Shown: positions 8,179 to 16,328, numbered from the stretch's first letter. The stretch: 64,000 nt of DNA from Streptomyces caniscabiei (GCF_014930365.1 NZ_JABXWI010000001.1:248001-312000), one strand, 5' to 3'. The notes: generated by a model not told the origin, from the sequence alone. Program-made: numbers and translations.

Positions 8179-8873
8179 CCCCGCATCCTGCGCACCAGGT
8201 CCGTCCAAGCCCGCACAAGTGTGGCTTCGTCAGCGCCCTGCCGGAACAGGTCCTTGTCCAGCGGATTGCCGACCTCGTCGCGCAGCCGCATGCAGTCCGG
8301 CGACACCTCGGAATTGACGACGGGCTCACCGCCCTCGCCGACCCCCACGACCAGACAGAAGTCCCATAGGTCCAGCGGCGCCAACCAGGTCCGCAGTGCG
8401 TCGTTGCACTGGAGCGCGCAGTCGCGGAAGGACGTGACGTCCACGCCCGCCGCGCGGAGGTAGTCCTCGCCGATCGGCTGGTCCTCGGGATCGATCCGGT
8501 AGTCGAACTTCACCACCGGGGGGCGGAACCGGTGGCCCTCGGGGAAGAGCCCCGGGTACTTGCGCACGGTGGACCCGGTGGCGAGGTTCTTCACGATGAC
8601 CTCGAACGGCGGCGCCTGCACGTAGTCCGCCCTGTAGGAGATGGCGTCGAGTCGTTTCCTGAAGACCGTGCGTACGCCCTTGCCGGCGAGGCGCTCGGCC
8701 GCCGCCTCGTAGAAGTCGAGGCGGAGTGCCGCGGTCTGTGGCATCAGGGCGTCCCGGTCGTACGTGAAGCTGCGCAGGCTCGGTATGAGTTCGATATCGC
8801 AGGTACCGTCGCCGTTCATCCAGAGTTTCTTGCTCCTACCCTCTAAATCAGGCTTCCGGGTGTGCCTCGTCAT
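8175..8873 (-). CDS. SAICAR synthetase (PurC)-like ligase, biosynthetic paralogue
   Basis: A 232-aa PurC homologue. The family joins aspartate to a carboxylate with ATP hydrolysis in purine synthesis. Visible family blocks are EGRSKKLWMNGDGT, FEVIVKNLATGSTVRKYPG, and SEVSPDCMRLRDEVGNPLDK near the C-terminus, so nucleotide and metal regions seem retained. The location beside an SDR, a GTP cyclohydrolase and a SARP argues for a specialised rather than housekeeping role. The ATG at 8873 has GGGAG about ten bases upstream. Codon 10 (8844-8846) is TTA, implying dependence on the bldA tRNA. The acceptor carboxylate is unknown. Confidence 0.85.
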   Translation of the reverse strand: MTRHTRKPDLEGRSKKLWMNGDGTCDIELIPSLRSFTYDRDALMPQTAALRLDFYEAAAERLAGKGVRTVFRKRLDAISYRADYVQAPPFEVIVKNLATGSTVRKYPGLFPEGHRFRPPVVKFDYRIDPEDQPIGEDYLRAAGVDVTSFRDCALQCNDALRTWLAPLDLWDFCLVVGVGEGGEPVVNSEVSPDCMRLRDEVGNPLDKDLFRQGADEATLVRAWTDLVRRMRG

Positions 8874-8968
8874 CTTCACGTCTCCCTCTTCCAGGATCGG
8901 TCGACTTCGGAGTGCTCGGTCGAATCTACCCTCATCGGAAACGCCGCATACCGCAGTCTCCGCGTAAA

Positions 8969-9011
8969 TATACATAGACTGTACAGGGTTTATACATCAG
9001 TGGGGCAACAT
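8969..9011 (+). promoter_or_regulatory. SARP box: three heptamers at 11-bp spacing plus -10
   Basis: TATACAT at 8969-8975, TGTACAG at 8980-8986 and TATACAT at 8991-8997 recur every 11 bp on one face of the helix. Exactly 8 bp after the last heptamer lies CAACAT (9006-9011), a plausible -10. SARP activators typically bind heptamer direct repeats with 11- or 22-bp period placed 8 bp before the -10. The site lies in the AT-rich divergent region between the PurC-like gene and the cupin gene, and a SARP gene is in the same island. Confidence 0.7.
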
Positions 9012-9059
9012 GTCGGAGGCACATCGGAATGCTGCCTTCCCCAAGGAGGAAAAATCGGA

Positions 9060-9461
9060 ATGGCCCACGGCCAGAGCACGCAGCACGGCAACACGGAAAT
9101 ACCTGATGAGCTACGCGGTAAAACGCCCGGCCGGCATTACGGAACGGCGGGAACGAAACTTCTGTTCGAGGACGAGAGCACCCGGGTGTGGCTACTGGAA
9201 CTACAGCCGGGTGAAGCCAGCGAATGGCACGAACATCCCTGGGACTACGTGTTCGTCGTCGATCACCCCGGTCAGGTGCGACTGGAGTACGAGGACGGCG
9301 ACATAGAGGACCAGGACGACTTCATCGGCGACGTGGTGCACCGCCGGCGTGGAAAGCCGCACCGGCTGGTGAACCGGGGTGACCATTTCTACCGGAACGT
9401 GGTCATCGAATTCCTCGGCCAGGCTCCGCCGGAGAAGTGGCCGCCCGCCGACGCGAAGTGA
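9060..9461 (+). CDS. Cupin-domain protein
   Basis: A 133-aa single-domain cupin. Motif 1 is WHEHPWDYVFVVD and motif 2 is KPHRLVNRGDHFYRNVVIEF, with histidine ligands for a metal. AAGGAGGA precedes the ATG at 9060. Cupins of this size can be isomerases, cyclases, dioxygenases or ligand-binding proteins. As the first gene of the SARP-box-controlled arm and 90 bp before GTP cyclohydrolase I, it probably acts on an early intermediate; the reaction cannot be assigned. Confidence 0.8.
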   Translation: MAHGQSTQHGNTEIPDELRGKTPGRHYGTAGTKLLFEDESTRVWLLELQPGEASEWHEHPWDYVFVVDHPGQVRLEYEDGDIEDQDDFIGDVVHRRRGKPHRLVNRGDHFYRNVVIEFLGQAPPEKWPPADAK

Positions 9462-9551
9462 GCACCGCCGACTGACACGTGCACTCCATGAACCGCCGGA
9501 ACCGGCCGGAGAAACCGACAGCCGCGTCGATCCCCCAGCAGGAGGCCCAGC

Positions 9552-10091
9552 ATGACCACCAGCATCGCCCAGTGGCTCGAAGAGAACGTGACGACCGACA
9601 AGCGAGCCCTGGACTGGTACCAGGAGGAGGAGTGCGAGCCCCGCATCGTCCGCGCCTACCGTGAGCTGCTCAGCGGTTACGACATCGACACATCGAAGAT
9701 CCTCAAGACCACCGTCGAAGTCGACGGCGAGCACGCCGGCGTGGTCCGGGTGCACGACATCAACTACTTCTCCATCTGCGCCCACCATTTCCTGCCGTTC
9801 TTCGGGAAGATCGCCATCTCGTACGTCCCCGGCGACCGAATTCTCGGCCTCGGTAAGTTCCCGAGGCTGGTGCAGGCATACAGCAAGCGATTCCAGATCC
9901 AGGAACACCTGGTGAAGGACATCGCCGAGGAGATCATGAGTTCCGGGGGGGCTCGCGCCGCGAGGGTCGTCTCCAACGGACGGCACATGTGCATGTGCAG
10001 CCGCGGGCCGTCCGACCAGACCGTGATCACCGACACCTCTTACGTCACCGGTCAGAAGGAACTGTTCACCCGCTACGGACTGGACGTCTGA
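9552..10091 (+). CDS. GTP cyclohydrolase I, short cluster-type variant
   Basis: A 179-aa FolE homologue, which converts GTP to 7,8-dihydroneopterin triphosphate. Zinc ligands appear intact (Cys76 and His79 in SICAHHFLPF, Cys147 in HMCMCSRGP), with His78, His145, the QE pair 117-118, and Arg151 also present. The usual CEHH is CAHH, so the Glu next to the zinc Cys is lost. It lacks the long N-terminal extension of housekeeping FolE. AGGAGG precedes the ATG. In 7-deazapurine and pterin pathways this enzyme supplies the bicyclic precursor; no QueD, QueE or QueC homologue is nearby. Confidence 0.85.
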   Translation: MTTSIAQWLEENVTTDKRALDWYQEEECEPRIVRAYRELLSGYDIDTSKILKTTVEVDGEHAGVVRVHDINYFSICAHHFLPFFGKIAISYVPGDRILGLGKFPRLVQAYSKRFQIQEHLVKDIAEEIMSSGGARAARVVSNGRHMCMCSRGPSDQTVITDTSYVTGQKELFTRYGLDV

Positions 10092-10113
10092 CGACCTGTC
10101 CCCGCCACGGACA

Positions 10114-10152
10114 CCGCGCGGCAGACAAGCCATGGGGCTGTCTGCCGCGCGG
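10114..10152 (+). terminator. Perfect 14-bp stem terminator after GTP cyclohydrolase I
   Basis: CCGCGCGGCAGACA pairs without mismatch with TGTCTGCCGCGCGG across an 11-nt loop, starting 22 bp after the cyclohydrolase stop. It should end or attenuate the cupin-cyclohydrolase transcript and limit read-through into the NUDIX gene 46 bp further on. Confidence 0.75.
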
Positions 10153-10198
10153 CCGGGTGCGGCGTCCGTCCCTGCTGGAGACTGCGCGAGGAGAGGCG

Positions 10199-10816
10199 AT
10201 GCGGCTCGACTTCCTGCCACCGACGGCACTGACCGACGGGGCCGTGCACCATTACTGCCTCCGGTGCCACGAGGACGCGGTGAAGTGGCGCACCGAGGAC
10301 GGTCGGCGGCACTGTGTGTGCGGTGCCTGCGGAGCGGTGCAGGACCGAGCGCTGGTGCTCGACCCGGCGATCACCTGGTGGACGGACGAGGACGGCGAGT
10401 ACTGGCATGAGACGGCGGGCGTCTTCGTGCGGGACGCGTGCGGACGCTTCCTCTTCTTCGATCGGACGGCGTTCCCTTTCGGCCTGACAATCCCGGCCGG
10501 GCACGTGGAACGGGGCGAGGCGCCGCACCTGGCTGCGGCGCGTGAGCTGGAGGAGGAGACCGGACTGGCCGCGCACGGGCTGCAGTTCCTCGGCCGGACC
10601 CCGATTCCGGGCGATGGGTGCCGGCGGGGCGCCGACGCCCACCTGTGGCAGGTCTACCACGGTGAGGCGGGGGACGGCGGCGGGGCCGCGGTGCGCCTCG
10701 GCCCGGAGGGCGTCACCGCCGTCTGGCTCGCACCGGAGGAAGCTCTGAAACGCCCGCTCACCCTCGCTGTGCGTACGGTTCTCAGCACGCATATGCAGGA
10801 ACTCGCCACCTTCTGA
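10199..10816 (+). CDS. NUDIX hydrolase with N-terminal zinc ribbon
   Basis: A 205-aa protein. The N-terminus has two CxxC pairs (Cys20/23 and Cys41/44) typical of the zinc ribbon in NADH-pyrophosphatase-like NUDIX proteins. The complete Nudix box is GHVERGE, then RELEEETGL (residues 101-123). These enzymes cleave nucleoside diphosphate linkages. Next to GTP cyclohydrolase it could remove pyrophosphate from dihydroneopterin triphosphate, as the folate-pathway Nudix enzyme does; this assignment is inference. The ATG at 10199 follows GAGGAGAGG. Confidence 0.85.
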   Translation: MRLDFLPPTALTDGAVHHYCLRCHEDAVKWRTEDGRRHCVCGACGAVQDRALVLDPAITWWTDEDGEYWHETAGVFVRDACGRFLFFDRTAFPFGLTIPAGHVERGEAPHLAAARELEEETGLAAHGLQFLGRTPIPGDGCRRGADAHLWQVYHGEAGDGGGAAVRLGPEGVTAVWLAPEEALKRPLTLAVRTVLSTHMQELATF

Positions 10817-10996
10817 GCTGGGTCGACGAGCGTTGACCCGGTGACCAGACACTTCCGCGGCCGATGCGGCGGCCGGTGGCCGGATCCTCACCAGCCCTAC
10901 TCAGTTGACGGTTCAACGCACCTAAGATTGCCCGGGAGTTGATCAAAATACGACGCCCTGAGGCAGCCGCGTGAACGGGGAGAGGCCGATAGTTTC

Positions 10997-12658
10997 GTGA
11001 GTATCAACGAACCAGTGCGGGCGGGCCGACGGGAGTGGACGGGGCTAGCCGTCCTCGCACTGCCGACCATCCTGATCGGTCTCGACATGACCGTGCTGCA
11101 CTTGGCGACCGCCAAGCTCAGCGAGAGTCTGAGACCGAGCGGCGCGCAGTTGCTCTGGATCGTCGACATCTACGGGTTCCTGGTCGCTTCGTTCCTCGCC
11201 ACCATGGGTACCGTCGGGGACCGGATCGGTCGGCGGAAACTGCTGCTCATCGGCGCCGCAGCGTTCGCCGCCGCGTCGTTGCTCGCCGCCTACGCGACCG
11301 GAGTGGCGATGCTCATCGTGGCGCGCGCTCTTCTCGGCATCGCCGGCGCGACCCTCATGCCGTCCACTCTGTCGCTGATCAGCAATATGTTCCATGACCC
11401 GAACCAGCGACGGTTCGCCATCGCTGTGTGGATGACCAACTTCAGCGTGGGCGGGATGATCGGCCCCCTGGTCGGCGGCGTGCTGCTGGAGCACTTCTGG
11501 TGGGGTTCGGTGTTTCTGGTAGGAGTGCCGGTCGGGGTGATCCTGCTGATCGTCGGCCCGGTGCTGCTGCCCGAGTACCGCGACCCCCAGCCGGGTCGGT
11601 TGGACCCGCTCAGCGTCGTCCTGTCCATCGTGACAGTGCTGCCGGTGGTCTACGGCTTCAAGCAAGTGGCCCAGGACGGCGTCCGGGCGACGTCGCTGCT
11701 GACCGTCGCCCTCGGACTGGGCTTCGCGGTCGCCTTCGTACGCCGCCAGTTGCGGATCACCAGCCCCATACTCGATCTGCGGCTCTTCAGCCGTCCCGGA
11801 TTCTCGGTGGCGCTGGGTGGCCAGACGATGGGCCTCTTTGTCGTCACCGGGACGCAGTTCCTCGTCCTCCAGTACTTCCAGCTCGTCCTGGGGCTTTCTC
11901 CACTCACCGCCGGCCTGTGGGCGCTGCCCGCGATGGTGGCGGGGATCGTGGGCACCATCCTCGCACCGGCCGTCGCCGCCAGGCTGCATCCCGGCCGAGT
12001 CATGGCGGGTGGCTTCGCGATCGCCGTGCCGGGGCTCGTACTGATCAGCCTGGCGGGCTCCGTCTCCGGCTTCGCGCTCACCACCATCGGCTTCGCCGTC
12101 CTTTCCCTCGGTGTTCAGGCGGCGCTCGCCCTCACCAACGACATGATCATCAGCAGCGCACCGCCGGAGCGCGCGGGCAACGCCTCGGGAGTCGGGGAGA
12201 CGGGCGCCGAACTCGGCAACGCACTGGGGGTGGCAGCGTTCGGCTCGGTGGCGACCGCATTTTACGGAGCGCGGATGGCCGGCGACGCCCTGCCCGATGG
12301 CGTCCGACCGGAGCTGGCCGATCTCGCCCAGTCCACGCTGACAGGCGCCACCGAGGCCGCCGGCCGCCTGCCGGACGGGGTCGGCGACGAACTGCTCGCG
12401 ACCGCTCGGTCCGCCTTCACCAGTGGCATGCACGCAGCGGCGCTGTGCGGCGTCGGCATCCTGGTGCTGCTGGCGCTGGCCAGCCTGAAGCTGGCGCGCC
12501 GTTCCACAGCCGACGCTGCGGGAACAGTGAAGCACTTCGCCGGGACGGAGCCAGACGGGACGGTGAGGCCGGACGATGTGGAAAGGTGCCCACCGGTGGA
12601 GGGGGGAGCGGCAAACGGACCCCGTCCGGCCGCCGGCTCCCCAACTGACCGCCGATAA
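10997..12658 (+). CDS. MFS drug/H+ antiporter (DHA2, EmrB/QacA type)
   Basis: A 553-aa integral membrane protein with about 14 hydrophobic helices, typical of the 14-TM DHA2 family. LDMTVLHLATAKL in helix 1 and GDRIGRRKLLL after helix 2 are characteristic. A hydrophilic tail of about 55 residues follows. The start is GTG at 10997. It probably exports the product of the neighbouring enzymes and provides self-resistance. The 180-bp region upstream contains palindromic TTGATCAA and GTTGA/TCAAC repeats that may be regulatory. Confidence 0.85.
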   Translation: MSINEPVRAGRREWTGLAVLALPTILIGLDMTVLHLATAKLSESLRPSGAQLLWIVDIYGFLVASFLATMGTVGDRIGRRKLLLIGAAAFAAASLLAAYATGVAMLIVARALLGIAGATLMPSTLSLISNMFHDPNQRRFAIAVWMTNFSVGGMIGPLVGGVLLEHFWWGSVFLVGVPVGVILLIVGPVLLPEYRDPQPGRLDPLSVVLSIVTVLPVVYGFKQVAQDGVRATSLLTVALGLGFAVAFVRRQLRITSPILDLRLFSRPGFSVALGGQTMGLFVVTGTQFLVLQYFQLVLGLSPLTAGLWALPAMVAGIVGTILAPAVAARLHPGRVMAGGFAIAVPGLVLISLAGSVSGFALTTIGFAVLSLGVQAALALTNDMIISSAPPERAGNASGVGETGAELGNALGVAAFGSVATAFYGARMAGDALPDGVRPELADLAQSTLTGATEAAGRLPDGVGDELLATARSAFTSGMHAAALCGVGILVLLALASLKLARRSTADAAGTVKHFAGTEPDGTVRPDDVERCPPVEGGAANGPRPAAGSPTDRR

Positions 12659-12723
12659 GAACCGCAGGCGCTCCGACCGCCCGACCGCGCCATCGCCGAA
12701 TTACTCACTACCTTTCATACGGT

Positions 12724-12776
12724 CCGATTCCATGGTAAGGCCCGATGGAATCGGGCTGTATCCGGAGGGCCTTTTC
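12724..12776 (+). promoter_or_regulatory. Overlapping mutually exclusive hairpins between MFS and SARP genes
   Basis: CCGATTCCAT (12724-12733) pairs perfectly with ATGGAATCGG (12745-12754). Overlapping it, CCCGAT pairs with ATCGGG. AAGGCCC (12738-12744) pairs with GGGCCTT followed by TT and C (about 12768-12776). The three stems cannot all form together, so this is either a complex terminator for the MFS gene or an attenuator in the SARP leader. Further downstream an inverted repeat CACGA/TCGTG lies at 12839-12850. Confidence 0.45.
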
Positions 12777-12941
12777 GGCGTGCCTTTCTCCGCCCAGCGC
12801 TCGAAAGAGCACATAGGTCCTTTTTTGGAATCTCTCGGCACGAGATCGTGATTGTTTAAATCAAGAAGGGGTGTGGAAACATTTTTCCGGGTGCCGATGT
12901 GAAGCGGCATCCCTATGAGGAGAAGATCAAGGGAGACTGCG

Positions 12942-13760
12942 ATGAGATTCGGCATCCTCGGGCCACTAGAGGCGGTTTCGGACGATGGAGTTTCTGTGAA
13001 ACTCGGCGGTCCGCGACAACGCATGGTAATGGCCACGCTCCTGATGAATGCGAATCATCTGGTGACGTTTCCCCACCTGTTGGAAGCCGTGTGGTACGAG
13101 GAGCCTCCGCCCTCGGCGCCTGTCAATGTCCGAGGATATATCAGTGCGTTGCGCCGATCACTTGACGACGGCGAGGAAAACGGGGACCGTTTACAGCCAA
13201 GTAAGCGACTGACCACGCTTACAGGCGGGTACCTGCTGCGCGTCGAGACGTCCGAGCTAGATCTCTCCCTGTTCATGGACCGATTACGACAGGGCGAGCT
13301 GGCGATGGCGACGGGGCAGATCGAACAGGCTGCGCGGAGCCTCCAGTCCGCTCTGGGCCTCTGGCGCGGCAACCCGCTCGACGGGCTCCCCGTGACGCTG
13401 TCCGTCCGCGCCGAGCTGGAACGCATCAAGGAACTGAGGATGCTCGCCGTGGAACGCGCCGCTCAGGCGCGGCTCGACCTGGGGCAGGCTGACGCTCTCG
13501 TGCCGGAGCTGGCCACCCTCACCAGTCGGCACCCGTTCCGCGAACGGCTGTGGGAGTTGCTGATCGTCGCCCTGCACCGGACGGGACGCCAGGCGGACGC
13601 CCTCGCCGCGTACTCAAGGGTGCGGCGGATGCTTGTCAAGGAGCTAGGGATAGACCCGAGCGACCGGCTGAAACGGCTGGAGCAGCAAATACTGCGTGGC
13701 AACCACAGGCTGGACGCCCTCGCGACGGCGCCGGCCCACCGTGATGGGCGTGCGGCCTGA
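12942..13760 (+). CDS. SARP-family pathway activator with two TTA codons
   Basis: A 272-aa Streptomyces antibiotic regulatory protein: an OmpR-type winged helix (MRFGILGPLEAV to about residue 95, with VNVRGYISALRRSL as the recognition region) and a bacterial transcriptional activation domain to about residue 250 (LWRGNPLDGLP, HPFRERLWELLIVALHRTGR, ELGIDPSDRL). In-frame TTA codons at 13191 (codon 84) and 13284 (codon 115) make translation dependent on bldA tRNA, linking the cluster to development. It is the likely activator of the heptamer repeats at 8969-8997. The upstream 283 bp are unusually AT-rich. Confidence 0.9.
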   Translation: MRFGILGPLEAVSDDGVSVKLGGPRQRMVMATLLMNANHLVTFPHLLEAVWYEEPPPSAPVNVRGYISALRRSLDDGEENGDRLQPSKRLTTLTGGYLLRVETSELDLSLFMDRLRQGELAMATGQIEQAARSLQSALGLWRGNPLDGLPVTLSVRAELERIKELRMLAVERAAQARLDLGQADALVPELATLTSRHPFRERLWELLIVALHRTGRQADALAAYSRVRRMLVKELGIDPSDRLKRLEQQILRGNHRLDALATAPAHRDGRAA

Positions 13761-13950
13761 GGTCTGGAGAGTGGCGGCCTTGACCTGGCCCTGATTCGGT
13801 CAAGGTCGTCCGTCGCCCGGTCCGGCCCCGGCTCGGCAACCGTGGCGGGGTGGTGCAACTGGTCCAGAGCCGGCCGGGCCTGGCCCTGGCATGTCAGTGC
13901 GCGTCCGGCCCCTCCTTCTCTGGCCGGAGCAGGCCTGGCCGCCCTGGACA

Positions 13951-14763
13951 TCACACGGCAGGCGACCTGGGCCGCGGCGCACAGCCAGTACGCGGCACAG
14001 CCACCCCGGACCGCCCCGACGGCGCCGTCATCGCGACCACCGCACCGGTGGACCGGCGAGCCGGTCCACGTGCTGGGGTGAAGGCGAGGACGAAGGCACG
14101 TTGTGTCTGGCTGGTGGCGCGTTCGCCGGCGATCCCGTGGTGCTCGGCTTCGTCGCGGGCAGAGGCGTATGCGGTGGCGGCGCGGTGCATGTCGCCGTGG
14201 GGCCGGCAGATGTCGCCTTCGACGCGGTGATGACGGCCTTCCCAGCCCATGGTGCGGGCGGTCGCCAGGGCGGTGGGCCGGGCCGCGGCGGGCGGCGGGA
14301 GCAAGGCGGGTGGGGCCGTCGGCGACGGTCTGCATGCCGGCCCGGGAGGCGGCGCTGTGGCCGAGGTCGCGGTGGGCCTCGGCCCGGTAGTAGAGGGCCA
14401 TGCTGGAGGTCGTCGGGCAGCAGGCAGCTGTCGACGACCGTGGTGAGCCGGGCGGTGGTGCGGGAGCGATGTTCGTGCCGGCGGCGGGCGAGGGCGCCGA
14501 GGAGTTCGACCAGCGCGTCGGCGGCCGTACACGAAGTCACCGATGTAGGCCCAGGCCGCCGGGGTGAGCCAGTCGAGGTCGAGCTGGTGGTCGCGGGCCC
14601 GCCGCAGCCCCTGGCGCAGGCAGGCCACCAGCAGCCTCCGGCCCGGGCCGGAGGCGTTGTCGTACTGCTCGCCCAGGGTGGTCAGGGCGCGCCGGGCGGC
14701 CCGCTGCCCCACGCGCCCGCGCCCGCGCCCGCCGACGCACCCGAACCCCGAGCTATCACGCAC
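13951..14763 (-). pseudogene. Frameshifted TPR-type protein remnant
   Basis: Protein-like sequence continues on the minus strand but moves among three frames. LDWLTPAAWAYIGDFVYG is in one frame, LVELLGALARRRHEHRSR in a second, ALYYRAEAHRDLGHSAASRA in a third, and AATAYASARDEAEHHGIAGE again in the first. The helical Ala/Arg/Leu pattern resembles the TPR tail of Streptomyces regulators. At least two or three frameshifts are needed to join the parts, and the N-terminus is missing. It marks decayed DNA at the edge of the biosynthetic island. The interval 13761-13950 shows nothing else. Confidence 0.6.
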
Positions 14764-14766
14764 CCG

Positions 14767-15288
14767 TCACAGCGCCGCAGGCACCCGCACCCCCACCCTC
14801 GTTCTCGTGGCCACCAGTTGCCCGTCCTGGGGATACGCGTGCCAGGTACGCCAGTGCACTTGTCCGTCGTACCGCTGCGCGAGCATCGCCGTGAAGGCGT
14901 GCGGGCTGCCGGGGAAGACACCGGCCAGCCCGTGCGGATGGTCGGAGACGAGCGCCAGCAGTTCCTGCGCGCGCCCCGCGAAGGACCCCGGCGACAGGAC
15001 CTCGACCCGGGCGGCGAATTCGTACTCCCAGTCGCCCACACGTTTGGCCACACCGAGCGGCAGCGGTGTGCTGGATCCCGGGATGCACGCGACCGTCTCC
15101 GAACAGTGGCTCCCCCGCTCCTCCTCCAGGAGTACCTGGTGGGACGCGCCGAGCAGCCTCAACTGCAGCTTCGCCCCGGTGAGTTCCAGGTCTAGCGTGG
15201 CGAGCGCGGGCAGCGGCTCGCGTCCCAGCGCCCAGGCGAGGTCTGCCGCGCGCGTGTCGGTGTAGGCGGTGTTCAGGGTCGTGAGCAT
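14767..15288 (-). CDS. DUF2617 family protein
   Basis: A 173-aa protein matching the actinobacterial DUF2617 family: MLTTLNTAYTDTRAADLAWA at the start, TLDLELTGAKLQLRLLGASH, then FAARVEVLSPGSFAGRAQEL and the C-terminal QVHWRTWHAYPQDGQLV. The function is unknown. An upstream in-frame extension exists, but the ATG at 15288 begins the conserved region. Confidence 0.85.
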   Translation of the reverse strand: MLTTLNTAYTDTRAADLAWALGREPLPALATLDLELTGAKLQLRLLGASHQVLLEEERGSHCSETVACIPGSSTPLPLGVAKRVGDWEYEFAARVEVLSPGSFAGRAQELLALVSDHPHGLAGVFPGSPHAFTAMLAQRYDGQVHWRTWHAYPQDGQLVATRTRVGVRVPAAL

Positions 15289-15784
15289 GGGTCGGCTCCG
15301 CAGCGACGCAAAGAGAAAGAGAAGAGGGGTGGGTCCGGCGCACCCGGTCGGCACCGGGAGCTGTGGCCCGGTCGGACAGGTCGGGCGAGGACGACGTCCC
15401 GGTCGGTCCGGTCAGCCAGGTCAGGCCTGCCGGGAGGGACGTCCGGGGGCTGCGTTGGCGATTTATAGGGAATCATGAACTGTGGCGTAACCACAGCGTT
15501 TTTACCCAACTTGACGTGCTTTCCATCCCCCCGAGGGCTGCCCAGCTCAACTGTTCAACCAGGCGTGCGCCCCATCGGTCGACACGCTCCCCGCGCGCCC
15601 ACCGAGCCGGGCGCGCGAACTCCCGGGAGCGCCCGCCGGACAACCGGTCCCACCCGGCGTACTCAGGCGTGAAGCGGCACCACACCGGTGCGCCTGCCCC
15701 GTCCTGACGGAGCTACACACGCGAGCGCCCGCCGGGAGGTTCGTCCCGGCGGGCGCTCGTGTCGTGGAGCTCGGCTGCCCCGTG
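15289..15784. other. Gene-free interval with inverted repeat CTGTGG-N5-CCACAG
   Basis: I see no convincing gene in these 496 bp. CTGTGG (15480-15485) and CCACAG (15491-15496) form a perfect inverted repeat followed by CG and a run of five T, which could be an operator or a weak terminator. The far end carries the strong hairpin listed at 15722-15759. Confidence 0.5.
15722..15759 (-). terminator. Perfect 15-bp stem terminator for the Cys/Gly-rich gene array
   Basis: CGAGCGCCCGCCGGG pairs exactly with CCCGGCGGGCGCTCG across an 8-nt loop. It lies 25 bp past the stop of the last of the three minus-strand small genes. Confidence 0.75.
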
Positions 15785-16195
15785 TCAGCTGCCTCCACCG
15801 CATCCGCCCCCGCCACCGCAGGAGGACCCGCCACCGCAGGACGAGCCACTACTGCTTCCGCACGAGGATCCACTGCTGCTGCCGCAGGAGGACCCGCTGC
15901 TGCCGCAGGACGAGCCACCGCCGCCGGACGACGAACCGCGGTCGTCGTGCGACGAGGAGTGCGACGATCCCGAGTCGCCGACGGTCGCCGCCCCGAGCAC
16001 CCACCAGCTGTTGTCGGAGCCGCTGCTGTGGGAAGCGCTGTCGCTCCGGCTGCCGCGGTACGCGCTGCCGCCCCGGGCCGCCGACGGACGGCGCCGCGCC
16101 GCGTGCCTCCTCCTGCGGTTGTTGGCGGCGACAATGGCCACCGTCCCCACGAAGACCACCGCCAGAATGATGCCGATCACCGCGATCGCGTTCAT
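15785..16195 (-). CDS. Small membrane protein with Cys/Ser/Gly-rich tail, paralogue 1
   Basis: A 136-aa protein with one N-terminal hydrophobic helix (AVIGIILAVVFVGTVAIVAA), a basic stop-transfer segment NNRRRRHAARRR, a Ser-rich spacer with a WW pair (NSWWVLG), and a tail of repeated SSCGS/SSCGG units ending GGGCGGGS. The tail holds about eight cysteines and no acidic residues. Related tails occur in some actinobacterial membrane proteins, but no function is known. It shares layout and upstream leader with the next two genes. Confidence 0.7.
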   Translation of the reverse strand: MNAIAVIGIILAVVFVGTVAIVAANNRRRRHAARRRPSAARGGSAYRGSRSDSASHSSGSDNSWWVLGAATVGDSGSSHSSSHDDRGSSSGGGGSSCGSSGSSCGSSSGSSCGSSSGSSCGGGSSCGGGGGCGGGS

Positions 16196-16202
16196 GGCGT
16201 CA

Positions 16203-16322
16203 CCCCTCCCCTCTTGTTCTTGGTCCCCCGAAGCGACCCCCCGTGGGTGCCTCGTTCATGTGCGTGTCGCGGGGGTGCCCCCCGCGGGTGACCGCTCGAA
16301 CCGAGTCGAGCAGGTCTGTGAA
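16203..16322 (-). repeat. Conserved leader, copy 1
   Basis: About 120 bp upstream of paralogue 1, nearly identical to the leader of paralogue 2. It contains a C-run/G-run hairpin (CCCCCCGTGGG with GCGGGGGT) and, further upstream, an inverted repeat GCTCGA-N6-TCGAGC. Copies 2 (16548-16675) and 3 (16961-17045) carry TCAA-N7-TTGA at the equivalent place, next to a candidate TTGCTC -35. Confidence 0.6.
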
Positions 16323-16328
16323 GCGTCG

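Noticed and set aside
9552..10091. Assigning the island to 7-deazapurine (queuosine-like) biosynthesis
   Set aside because: GTP cyclohydrolase I alone is shared with folate and pterin pathways, and no QueD, QueE or QueC homologue is present.
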